Shown here: positions 45,600-58,216 of the stretch, in pieces
Numbering within the stretch: the stretch's first letter is position 1
How the letters are laid out: the number at the start of each line of letters is the position of its first letter
NCBI GenBank assembly: GCA_964035545.1
Contig: OZ037770.1
Span: 1,756,001 to 1,820,000 of the forward strand
DNA from: Bugula neritina
Lineage: Eukaryota; Bryozoa; Gymnolaemata; Cheilostomatida; Bugulidae
Length of the DNA: 64,000 nucleotides
Direction of reading: 5' to 3'
Made by a program: the position numbers and the translations under genes
Notes under the pieces: generated by a model
The model's database searches: none
What the model saw: only the letters and a program-made list of their open reading frames with translations
What the model was told of the DNA's origin: nothing

Positions 45600-46112
45600 G
45601 TAAAAATATAAAGTAAAAAAACAACAATGTTTCTCGTATACCTATTTATATATTATATATAAAGCTCTCTACATTAAACAAATAAAACCGCAACTCAATA
45701 AACAAAATTACTCCATACCACTAAAACTATATCAATAGCTCCACACTACTCAACTCTCACATAGTTTCACTAATTCTTGCTGTTTTTATATTTGGATATC
45801 TATATTTTTTTTTGTCAACTCTAATTTATTTTTTATGCAAAAAAAAAAATCAGTATAATTTTTGACCTGCGTAATATATAAAATAAGATTATCTCCCTAA
45901 GTTTCAATAATTTACAGTAACTGCCACTCTCTATTCTTTGTGTCATGCATAACGTCTAACGTAACATAATAATTTTTGAATTTCATTCATTGCTACTCTG
46001 AAGATGGGTACAGTGGTACCCGAAATATCAGTGTAATTACTTTACCTAATAAAGTAATAAATAACAATGTTTCTCGTATACCTATTTATAATCAAATTAC
46101 TAGCTCGTAAAG
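45600..46112. other. Unique spacer between duplication copies
   Basis: Flanked by a 28 bp direct repeat (aacaatgtttctcgtatacc plus tatttata) at 45623-45650 and 46063-46090. The 440 bp offset suggests an inserted element or a replication slip. It carries a second hammerhead-like motif at 45994-46033. Confidence 0.6.
45994..46033 (+). ncRNA. Second hammerhead-like motif
   Basis: CTGAAGA (position 7 of the CUGANGA core is free), a six-pair stem gggtac-agtg-gtaccc, then GAAA and tatc. Helix I tact/agtg pairs over 4 bp including one wobble. An extra T lies between the core and stem II. Probably a 3' relic of a retroelement. Confidence 0.4.
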
Positions 46113-46454
<342 letters not shown>

Positions 46455-46457
<3 letters not shown>

Positions 46458-48718
46458 AATGGCCGGCCTTCTTTATATCTTAATGCAAAGAAACTGTGCA
46501 AACTTTATTTTATCCAATTTTGCTCGTAATAATATAATATCTTGACTGAGGTGTTTCTGAAATGTACGGCAATTATTGAGATATATATACTTGTATATAT
46601 AATAGTGAGTGACCAGCTTTATCCTGCTTTAAGAGTTATCTTCTCTAGCTAAATTGAAACAATTAAAGGTTATAATTTGGTGCAAATATTAGATATATTT
46701 TTTAGTTTATTATTCTCATGGTTGAAAAAACAGGATATCATAATTAAAAGATGTGCAATATATTATATAGCTTGTTACTGTTTAATATATTCTGGACAAA
46801 CTGTTATTTTTCTGTAGAATTATAGTAAAAGAAGTTTAATTAGCAACCTATAAATTCAAGCTATTAAGGTCCTGTTTTACTTTGTGCAGATATATTGATT
46901 AATAAGACAATAAAAAATAAATTGAGTGTAATGATGGCTTCTAATGACTGTTTTTTAGATATTATATGTGTCAATAAGCTAAAGTTTCAGATCCATGTAT
47001 TTGGCAACTCTGTTCTTTATTGCACCACTTTTCCTAACCATCATATATATAAAAGCTACTCATGTAGAGTCATTATTTCTTCTAACCATGCATATTCCAG
47101 TGGTTCATTTCACTGTTAAGCCCATCAAACACCATTTTAAAACCTCAATGATGCATTTTTAAGAGGAATAACATTTTTACAACCACATAAAAGATCACCG
47201 GCCCTTACAATGTATACAGGTATTTCTCCAACGCTATTGATTGACCGTTGCAAAGTAATCTGCTTGCTAGACACCATTTAGGTTAATTAGTTACAATGCT
47301 TTTCAAGATCAGATGTAACCATGTTTTGCCATATGATTAAGCTTGTAAAGGTCTCTTTGTTTTGATATTATGATCAAAGAAAAGATTAGATCTCTATGAG
47401 AAATATGCAGTTTGATAAAAAACAGAGATAACATATTTTGTTTATGCCAAGTACAATGTAAACCTTTTGTGATAGTTTTGACTGTAGTTTTTAAAATCTT
47501 TTCATACCAACACCTTTGAGCTTAGTGCTTTTATTGTGATAGATCATTATCAGAGCATTTGAAAGTATTTATTCAAAATGAAATGGAGAGTTGCAATACT
47601 TCTAGTATAATTGTTTCAGAATTTTATCAGACAAACAGCACTGAAATAAACTGATTGATTTAGCACAATGATGTCTCTAGATCTGTTATGTAAATGTGCT
47701 TGAACAGTTGCTTGCCTTTATTATGGTGCAGGCCTTTCAGAACAAACAATGAAATCTTGTATAACAAAAAAATGCATGCTGGCTACAATATTCACTGAGT
47801 TTATATAATGTAGACGGGTGAGAAGTCATTAATTATTTTGATTAAGTACCTACCGGTAGAACAACACTTCTTTGCATTGTGATGAAAAACAGCACTCGCA
47901 AACATGACGTTAGCTTTTTCATACAACACAAGTTTAAATATTGACGTATAATCAGCAGTTCTAACATTTAGCACGCTGAATTACCTCCGCTTCAATCCTA
48001 AGAACATTTGCAACCACAAAGATGGCAGAATTAAAAGTAAGTTGCTATGTCGAAATGTATAATCAATCAGAAATTGTGTTAAAATTTGTTTAGGAAAAAT
48101 CGTTTTCTCTGTTTCTATTCTTTATTATGCAGTAGCATAAAAGCTGTTGGTTATTCTATATAAAACATAAACACAACTATGCATTGGGTGCTACTATTTG
48201 CAATATAATTTTTTTTCAAAATTATGAAAACCAATGATGATCTAAATTTTTAGTTACTCAGCTTTAATGGATTGAAATACTTGTAACAAGACATATTATA
48301 ATAATTATACTATAAGCAGCATAAGTTTTCAATTAGTTATTCAAATAAAATGATAATAGGGTGATGTTAGTTTTCTATTTTAGTTGTATTGTTATCAGTT
48401 TATAGTGATGAATTGCAGTACTAAAAAAATGGGCAAGTGAGGCAATTGTTTGGATGAAATACCAGCCCAAAATTGGTGCCTTGTATATACAAGCAATAAA
48501 TTTTCTTGTTTCTTATAACAAAAGCAAAATTTAATTTTGTGATAATAATTTGGTGCCCCAAAGTCAAATATTTGACTTTGGGGCACCAAATTATTATCTT
48601 TTTGTCACTTTTAAATATTGATCCTTAGCTGTAACATACTTAAAAGGTAAATAAAAACAATGTAATAAGGTATAATATGCATTTCCATGGTTGTATAAAA
48701 AGTCACATTTAATGTTTA
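46455..48718. repeat. 2.26 kb segmental duplication, copy 2
   Basis: Direct repeat of 43341-45599. It has an extra ggcc near its start. The ATG-plus-four-codons and gtaagt block recurs at 48022-48036. Confidence 0.93.
48541..48598. repeat. 58 bp perfect palindrome, copy 2
   Basis: Both 29 bp halves are exactly complementary, with no spacer, so the DNA could form a cruciform or hairpin. Confidence 0.95.
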
Positions 48719-49943
48719 TGCCCCATATAGCTGTACAGTAATTTGTTTACTTAGCACCTCAGTAACACCACCCTGAAAATATATTTGATTGTTGCTAAAT
48801 ATGATTTGAAGGTTTCATGAATTTTTAGTTGGAAAATATTAAATGCTTCATTAAATAAATATTTTTTGAGAAGTTGAGAAAACCGCCAAAATGTAAAAGC
48901 AATTTTAAATCTGGTGTGAGTTTGAATTGAAAGAATAAGTTTAAGAATTATTAGTATATGTACAGAAAATTTATTTGAAATAGTTTCTGGTTGGTGTTTT
49001 TCCCAATGGTAGCTGATTGATGACTAAATCTTATATATTCATGCACCTTTAGAAAAAAAATAAATTCAAAAATTAGAAATTCATATTCCATTACTATTAC
49101 ATTTCATTCACTCAACTCTGAAGATAGTATACTCAAACAGTTTGAGGTCATGTTTTTGAGGTTTTTGATTTTTCCCATCCGCTTCGTGTATTATTTAAAT
49201 AGTATTCCAGTGATAGCTCATACAAGTTGCATGTAAGAGATACAAAAATGTATTATTAAATGAATTATGTATATTTATTTTTCTTTAGTTGAAATTTAAA
49301 GGTTATTAAAATAATTTAGTCTCCATTGAAAAGCAGAAGTGAATTGAATAATTATTTTTAAGATAAATGACTGATTCAAAATGATGGGGGTTCTGCTGTA
49401 TTTTAGCTACAGATAACCTAATTGGTATGACTATATAAATTAATTTGTCAGCCGATTATCTGGGAATATAAGCTGATGATAATTGTATGTTACATAAAAT
49501 ACTTGTTTGGGACAGTATCAGCAACTTGAAATATTTTGTAAGTTTCACTTAGCATTTACTCTCAAATTTCTGAGCCAGGTTATTTTTTCAATCTTCAAGT
49601 ATTCAGCATTATCAGGGTAAAGAAGATGATCTAAAAACATATTTGCTAACTTACAAACAATAACATAATATACACATTGAACCATTTAAATCAAACTTTT
49701 TCTAAAATAAAAAATATCTTGTAAGTAAGCTGCTTTCACATAAATTACAAACATATAAGATGTACTCTAGCTTACCGTTACACTTACACTCAGCATTAGT
49801 TTTGATATATTCATAATATTATATACAACTATATCTACAAAATTAGATTTTGATTTCATATTCAACATCAACATGTGAGACCTCTAACTTTAAGTTGTGT
49901 CTATTAAAATAATAAAATTTAATATACTATAGTATATATCTGA
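48719..49943. other. Intergenic
   Basis: AT-rich with no gene recognised. Confidence 0.4.
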
Positions 49944-50185
49944 CCCAGGCAGTCAGAAAAGCACTTTGTGACAAAATTCACATTTTTAGTTAATGCTTGA
50001 TTCTTATTTGCCTCTTTATACTGATTGATTTGCACTTTAAATTTTTGAAATCGGACCATTATTATAATAGTAGTCCGATTTCAAAAATTTAAACTGCAAA
50101 TCAATCAGTATAAAGAGGCAAATAAGAATCAAGCATTAACTGAAAATGTGAATTTTGTCACAAAGTGCTTTTCTGACTGCCTGGG
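49944..50185. mobile_element. 242 bp foldback element with 113 bp arms
   Basis: Arms 49944-50056 and 50073-50185 are inverted complements with two visible mismatches; the loop is 16 bp. Ends are cccaggcagtcag and ctgactgcctggg. No target duplication is obvious. A transcript would form a very long hairpin. Confidence 0.9.
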
Positions 50186-51700
50186 ACATTTATTATAGTC
50201 TAAGTCTAACTTTAGGTTTAGGTTATATAGCTACCTACTAAGATAAAAAATTAAGATATTGTGGTAGTTTTGTGGGTAGAATGCAATTTAAATAGGGAGC
50301 ATAACTCCAGTATAGAAGGAACAAGAGGTGGTAGTAAGCTTAAGTCTAGAAATCTTTATTGCTGTATAGGTAGCCAGTAAAAGTGGCCTTTATCTGGCGA
50401 GCTATACAGTAGTAAAATGATTCTACTCTGTAAGCTTGCCTCATTTTATACAGAGAAAAGTCTTTGTTCTCATCCTGTCCAAAACTCGGAGCCCGAATAT
50501 CAAAACTCTTTCCGATGCCGGAGTCCGACATCGGAATTTATTCCGACTCTCGGACTCTCGAACAGAATCGAAGTACATAATCGCATTCTATTACTATGGA
50601 AAACTAATTCTTACATATTATATATTATTGTTGCGGGTTTCCACTACACACACTACCCAACGGAAACCTAAGTTTCCAATGTTTTCCAAATTCCATTACA
50701 ATATCATGCTAGTCTTATCAACCATAACAATAGTTATAACTTATAAATTATATTTATAAGTTAAATTTGAGTATGTTTATAATAATTTATTATATCACTA
50801 TAGTTAATTACCTATTAATTATTTTCTGATAACTCATCGCACTTATTAGTAATATCATACATTTTTCAGCAGTTTAACCTGTATTTTAGCAACCTCTGCG
50901 TTGCAAATATATCTCCTTAATTAAACCACTTGGGAGGCTCTTTAAAGTGCCTTTTCACTAATGAATATTATTTCACAAACTCAGCTACCTTGCATTGGAA
51001 GCCTAGTCAATTGTCAATAATGCCTTGCATAGGCTGCAGTTTTTTAGCACATATAGATATAAAGCATTAATTACAGTAAGTGTTTTTCTTTCTACAATTC
51101 ATATACAGAGCAAAATAATTTTATATATAAATGTTTAACAGCATAATTAATGGCATAATTAAAAAGGGAAACCCTGTCCAAAAATAGCTCTCTGAATAAT
51201 TTTAAAGCAATTCTTATTTTACTTGAGCTAATTACTGCTATAAGTTACTGCTTCACATTTAAGTACATTATTCCTAACAGTTGTACCCTTCAGAGGTTAT
51301 TGCTGCATTATCCTACAATAGGTTTGAAGCAACAAAAATTAGAAGTATTTGCTTACAATATTATGTAATATTGGCTCATTTGAGTAAATAGTAATATTTT
51401 GTAAACTAATCAACCATAACCTTTTGACAGGTTGCAGCCAAGTTTACATTTAGGATTACATTTTCTTTCGCTGATACCAGGTTCCCACGAAAATTGCATG
51501 GTAGTAAATATAAGCTCAAGTATAAATTTGGCCAATATAGCTGGTTCATACTTTTGGAACCAGTTCAATATAAGTTTATTTCAATTTTTTTTTCGCTATA
51601 TGATTAAGAAATGGTTGGTTACAGGCTTACGGCTGCATTGCACAGAATGAAGTTTAGAAGTTGTAACTATTTTATGCAAAATTATGAAATAATAAATGCA
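50186..51700. other. Intergenic
   Basis: No gene seen. Open frames at 50346-50759 and 51432-51650 carry no recognisable domain. Confidence 0.4.
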
Positions 51701-51783
51701 ATATTTGAAATGACCAATTGACCAATGACCGCAATTGGCTACTAGTCTAAATTCTACTTGAATAGAAGAATTGCACTAGTAGA

Positions 51784-52068
51784 CTTCCTATATAAGACAG
51801 TCGCTATGTTAGCCCTACTGTCCACTCAGGGCTTCGTAGTTGCCAATTAACTGTCACAAGTGTGTGTTCACTTTTGACAGTTACAACTGGTAAGGGCGCT
51901 CCACACGATAGGAGGGGTGACGCAATAACTCTCCCCCGGTGGCTGGCTTCGCCTTTGTTGTCCTCCCAGTTGACGTAATTATAAACGTTAACTGAGGCCT
52001 GCAACTCACAGTTGAGTCTCTCGATATCGAGGAACCACAACTCTCAATTGCTGCCCCTTAGACTTTTT
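51784..52068 (-). repeat. Putative 3' LTR and polypurine tract
   Basis: On the minus strand aaaaaaagtctaaggggcag (ending near 52051) is a polypurine-like tract. It is followed by tgagagttgtgg at about 52046, a plausible LTR start, and by cttatataggaag near 51790, a TATA box. The far LTR boundary cannot be fixed because no second LTR is present. Confidence 0.5.
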
Positions 52069-52085
52069 TTGTGCTGGTTGACAAG

Positions 52086-52364
52086 TTATAGTAGACTATA
52101 CATGTCATCCATGTCACACCAGAAGTCTTGCAAATAAGATGGTGGCGCCCTAATACGTTGACTACACTTCAACGGTACTGGGGAAATCGCTGCTGCTGGT
52201 GACTCTACCACTATGGGTGGTGTTGCCAGTACGGGGGTGTCCACCAGTACGGGTGGTTCCCTCTCGGCTGCCTCCTTCTCATGAAATGGCCGGGGCAGGT
52301 CGGGCGGCGCGTCGGCCGCTCCCTCTTGACCTGGCAGTATCTCCTCTATCTCTCTGTATGCCAT
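52086..52364 (-). pseudogene. C-terminal tail of gypsy pol
   Basis: Acidic, proline-rich segment ending RIRAPPSYLQDFWCDMDD, a tail typical of Ty3/gypsy pol after integrase. Confidence 0.6.
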
Positions 52365-52837
52365 GCCTCGCCCCTCATGAGTCTAGCAGGCTCTAAGAGA
52401 GGAGGTGCTTGATCTGCTGCATCAGGGCTCGTCTAGTGTGGTTTCAGCCGTATTTCGTTCTGGACTGACACTTGTCTAGACCGTTCCACTTTGTAGGTGT
52501 GATTTGGCATCACCTCAATCACGCAATAAGGACCCACGAACTTCGGCTGCAACTTCGCCGCCTGTCCGCGCCGCCGGCAATGACTGGTCATCTAGACCCA
52601 GTCTCCTACCTTGTACAAGGGGGGGGGGGGTCATCAGGATCACCACTCCTGACCTGCCATTGTTGCCCACGTAGCATCTCGTGAGCCGTCCTCATGTGTT
52701 TCACGAGCTCGTCCATATAATCATGAACGCTGCTCTCTGACGTGGTAAGTTACATGCTCAAGAACCCTTGTTTCTCTCTCCAGCATAAGAAAATTAGGGG
52801 TCTCCAGTGTACTAGAGCGAGGTGTACTACGGTACGC

Positions 52838-53206
52838 TCACATGGTTTGCGGCAGTACCAAGTCCCACTCTTCCAGGCTCTTAACGATAAGCTGGCTTCT
52901 CAGTGAGTCCCCTAGCATTCGGTTGTTCCTCTTCACAACCCCATTCCCTTGTGGGTGATACGGGGTTATCTGACTCTGGTTTACCCCCCACATTTTACAG
53001 AGATCGCTCATAAGTTGCGTTTGAAACTGGGCGCCTTGATCAAAGTGTATCTGCTCCGGCAAGCCAAAATAACAGAACACCTGCTGATCCAAGGTTCTGG
53101 CCACCGTGGGAGCCGACGCATCTAGAGTAGCCAGCGCGTCAGCCCACCGCGTGAAATGGTCAGTTAACACCAGTATCCAGTTATTACCTCTCACTGTCGT
53201 GGGCAT
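52838..53206 (-). pseudogene. Gypsy integrase core, catalytic Glu replaced
   Basis: VLTDHFTRW and IHFDQGAQF carry the two catalytic Asp residues. The third position of the D,D-35-E triad reads GNGVVKRNNR, with Lys where the catalytic Glu is expected. The zinc-binding N-terminal part upstream (53.2-53.5 kb) is frame-broken. Confidence 0.8.
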
Positions 53207-53833
53207 GAGGCCTACCAGATCTACAGCGACTACTTGCCACGGACGACCGACATAGAGGCGGCGCCTCCCTGCGGTCTAAGTGGAGCGGCCATGCTTGCTA
53301 ACTTGGCATATCTCACACTACTGCACCCGGAGTCGGACATCCCGGGTCATACAGAGCCAAAACCACTGGAGTTGAAGACACCTGGTCACCCTCCCAGCTC
53401 CTGCATGAGCTTGCTTATGGGTGTCCCAGGTCAACTCCCGCCTCAGAGCAGACAGACAGACTACCCTCTATCAGCCCATCGCTATTGAACCGGAAGGAGT
53501 CCCAGCAGTCGCAGAAATATTTAAACTCCGCACACTAGACTCACTGTTCAGCCTCACTAGGCTGTAGTCCCTCCTTCTTGGCCCGGACTAAGTCAGCTAC
53601 TACCTCTGGTAGCATAGCTTGGAGTCGACACAGTGCCTTGACCTTCCTGAGCAGCATGGGGTTTGCATGAAGGTTGTTAACAGCTTTACTAGGGGTTTCG
53701 GACCGAAGTTGTCTTTCCTCCTAGCTGTATAAACCTGCTTTCCCTACCTGTTATTCAACGTCTGAACGAGGGGGTCTACCATCCCTACGCTCGATGTTTT
53801 GGCATTGCTTACACCTATCTGCCTGGCGGCGGC

Positions 53834-54229
53834 TCAGTCCGTCGGCATTACCGTGTCTCTTACCGGGTCGGTGCTCGACCCGATAAAGAACTCTGCCAGG
53901 ATTTCAAGCCAGCGCGCTACTTGGCTAGCTGGCTCAGCCCGTCGACACAGCCATATCAAAGACGCATGGTCCGTTCGTAACTTGACCCTGCGTCTATACA
54001 GGTATGGTCTAAAGTGTTTTACCGCCTTGACTACTGCCAGGAGTTCCCTCCTGGTGGTGCAGTAGTTCTTCTCAGGTGCCGACAGAGCCTTACTGTAGTG
54101 AGCTACCACCACCTCGCGGCCATCTTGGACCTGAGACAACATAGCCCCCGCATTGTGGTTACTGGCATCAGTATCCAAAATGTACTCCTTCGCCGGATCA
54201 GGGTATGCCCTGATGGGCGCCGCTACCAA
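53834..54229 (-). pseudogene. Gypsy RNase H domain
   Basis: ILDTDASNHNAGAMLSQ, TRRELLAVVKAVKHFRPYL and LRTDHASLIWL carry the D-E-D residues of the RNase H site. The region is open over 131 codons but not joined in frame to RT. Confidence 0.8.
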
Positions 54230-54357
54230 GCGATCTTTAAGGTGGTCAAATGCCTGCTGTTCTGTCTGCGTCTACTGCCATCGCACCCTCTTTGCTGTCA
54301 GCCGGTTTAGTGGCTGTGCAATTCCTGCGAAGTTCGGTTTGTACTGACGTTAGTACC

Positions 54358-54909
54358 CTACCAGTCCCAGGAATGCCGCAATTCAGGGAGGTCGACAGGG
54401 ACAGCCCAGTCCCTCAGAGCCCGTACCTTCTCGGAGTTGGTGACAACTCCGTCTCGACCAACTACATGGCCCAGGTACTTAACCTCTTGCTGCAGCACTG
54501 TACACTTGGAGGGCTTGAGCTTTAGACCAGCAGCTCGAAGTGTGTCAAACACTTCTCTGAGCCGACTGACAGGAGTGTCGAAGTCGGGGGAAATGACAAT
54601 GACATCACCAAAATAGATGAGCAAGGTCTTCCAGTGTAGCCCACTCAGGACCTGCTCCATAAATTGCTGGAAGGTGGCCGGCGCAGACGTAAATCCGAAT
54701 GGCAACACCTTCCATTTCCAGAGCCCATCCCGCGTAATAAACGCGGCCTTGTCCTGTGCATCAGGACTCAGGGGCACCTGCCAATACCCGCTTATCAAGT
54801 CCAACGTGCTGAAGAACTTGCTACCAGCTAGGGCATCTAGCCACTCATCTATCCTAAGAAGAGGGTAAGCATCCTGGATGGTCAAGCTGTTCAGTTTGCG
54901 ATAATCCAC
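54358..54909 (-). pseudogene. Gypsy reverse transcriptase, active site altered
   Basis: MDYRKLNSLTIQDAYPLLRI, STLDLISGYWQVPL, AFITRDGLWKWKVLPFGF and SAPATFQQFMEQVL are standard RT blocks. The YxDD motif reads IYFGDVIV, losing the first catalytic Asp. Upstream in frame a TGA interrupts SSPVVLV-KKDGSWRFCV. Confidence 0.85.
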
Positions 54910-55722
54910 GCAAAACCTCCAGCTCCCATCCTTTTTTCAAACCAGAACAACTGGAGAGCTCCAAGCACCATTGGCTGGCTCAATCAGGTCTTGACTTGGA
55001 AGGTCTTGCACCTATCTGCTCAATTCCTTTTTCTTCTCAGGACTTAACCGGCGGGTCGGCTGCCTGATAGGCACCGTCCCAGCCGCCAGGGGTATCTCAT
55101 GACAGACAGCCTTAGCCAGGCCCATGTCATGATCGTCGCAACTGAACACATCCTTGTACTCAGAGAGGAGCTGCGCTACTACCAGGCATTCCTGCTTATC
55201 TCACAGCCATCACAGGCACCCCGTACAATTCCACCAAGTGTTCAGGCACCGGCCCCATGCCGTCGTTAGTGGGTACCCGTCGAGCCTCGTCCGCTGTTTC
55301 TAGGGCCGGACCGACATCCTCCTCCTGTATGGAGTGGAATTTCCCCACTAGTGACCCAGCCGACAATTCTACTGGCTCCGTAAAAGGATTTACGCACTGG
55401 ACCAGGAAATCCCCCGCTCATCCAGTCAATTTGGACTGTTAGCGAGCTGGATGCCTCCCAGTGCACCCTCCACCACTCCTAAATTGGAGATTTTCCTACA
55501 GTTAACTCTGCAGCGAACTGTAGCCCGAGAGCGCCCAGGTACAGTACAGCGCTGTACCACCTGCACTCCCCCACCAAGGGTCAGCCAAATCGGCAACACA
55601 GGCCAGCTCACGCCCGGCCAATACCACCGCCGACTTGTTAAAGTCAATGTGGCACCTGTGTCGCTTCAGAAATGGCATGCCCAAGATAGCGTTCTCCTTG
55701 AGTTAGCTGACGATGAAGGTCT

Positions 55723-56478
55723 CACAGGATAGTTAAGGGCATCCTCACTAAGAATATCATAAATTTCTCTCAAAATGTAGTTCAGGTTCTTGAATAATAC
55801 TACTCTGCGGGTGGCATGCGTGTTGCCTACTTGCAATCGTTTAGCCTAAGATCAAACTACAACCAATAAGTAGCAACCTTCATTAGGGCTGTGTTTTCTA
55901 TCAACATTCCATTATAGGCGCTACATAAACAAAGTACAAAGCAAGCTATTCATTGTAGCCTGTCGGCTAGCAAGCCTATAATTAGCATGTACACGCCAAT
56001 ATCTTCTCATCCCTACGTGCTCATTGAAGCGTGAAGCACTACGCGCTGCTAGTTTCTTATGAAAAAATATGGCATTTTCAGTGTATAAATCACCAATTTA
56101 TGGGCAATCTAGCAGAGTTATTGAAAAATGAAAAAAAGTTGCACTGGAGAAATATCTCAGGATTCCAGCAGTGCAATTTTTATTCAGATATCATGTTTTG
56201 CTGCTGACATATTTTACTGGTACTGAAAAGTCAGCTTTTCTGGCAAAATTGGCCAAAATTGGGCAGTTTTTTGTCTATAACTTTGCAAAAAAAATGAAAA
56301 TTGAAATTTCCAAAAAGGTTGCACTGGGAAAAAACAAGATCTACAACATAGTTTTTAAATTTTGACTCTAGCACAATTGGGTGAGATTTTATTTCACTGG
56401 TACTGAATTCTTATATGATTACAATGCAAACCTCAGCAAGGCAGTTGCAGCTAAAAACTTGCCCTTAACTATCCTGTG
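55723..56478. mobile_element. Nested 756 bp TIR element
   Basis: Perfect 19 bp TIRs: cacaggatagttaagggca at 55723-55741 and its complement at 56460-56478. The interior is AT-rich, unlike the host element, and has no long reading frame. It interrupts the protease region between the block ending at about 56479 and the GMPFLKRHRC block near 55680. Target duplication is not clear. Confidence 0.8.
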
Positions 56479-56759
56479 TCGCTGATCGTCTGATCACGGA
56501 CTCTACCAGTCAACTGGATTACCCCATAGAAAGGATTACATGACCCGTTCGCCAACGTGGCGTGTTCCCCTTTATATGACTTCAGGTTAGCCCGGTCCCT
56601 AGCACTGAGAGTGTCGAATAGACGCCGACTCAGTAGATTTGTGGTGCACCCAGTATCCAACAGGAAGGTGGCAGCTTTTCCAGCAAGCTTGCCGGGGAGG
56701 AAATAGCTGCTTCCATATGGCTGAGCACTCACTGAGCGATTTGTCTCTTGAGGCGACAC
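56469..56759 (-). pseudogene. Gypsy aspartyl protease segment
   Basis: FLLDTGCTTNLLS is the retropepsin-type active site (DTG). It is followed by the ATLANG block. The downstream part is separated by the nested TIR element and resumes near 55710 with LKENAILGMPFLKRHRC, preceded by a TAA. Confidence 0.75.
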
Positions 56760-56934
56760 CTCTTGTGCATGGAGTTAGGGATGCACTTTTTCGGTTGCGA
56801 GGGGGTTGTCGACGTTGTACAGCTGTCTTGGCCGACCTCGTCGACGTCGACACGTCGTCGTCGGCCTCGACTTGTTGTAATGTTGCCCCAGGCCGGCACG
56901 TACTGTTGGCTTGGAAATAATTAGCTATTCTCAC

Positions 56935-57967
<1,033 letters not shown>

Positions 57968-58216
57968 TATGCTGATTGTCAATCTAGTTGGAGTTCCAGC
58001 AAAGTAAAGTGCTCGATATCACAGGTGACAGAGCTAATATAATGTAGTGCTTTCAGATTGTTAAAGATATATATTTTTTTTATTCAAAAAAATCTCACAG
58101 ACTAAATAGTTTCATACAGTGAACTGCACTTGTCAGGTGTCAGATGAAAAAAAAAATATATATATATATATGTGTGTATATATTGACTTATTTGTCTCTC
58201 AGTATAACTCAATATA

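Larger units (their letters stand above)
51784..56934 (-). mobile_element. Decayed Ty3/gypsy-type LTR retroelement
   Basis: On the minus strand the order is protease, reverse transcriptase, RNase H, integrase, C-terminal tail, then a putative 3' LTR, which is the Ty3/gypsy order. No gag or 5' LTR is visible above 56.93 kb, so the element is truncated. Reading frames are broken repeatedly by stops and shifts, and catalytic residues in RT and integrase are substituted. It is clearly richer in GC than its surroundings. A TIR element (55723-56478) is nested inside. Confidence 0.88.

Noticed and set aside
52086-52684. Plus-strand open frames across the retroelement
   Set aside because: Antisense shadows of pol; no domains.
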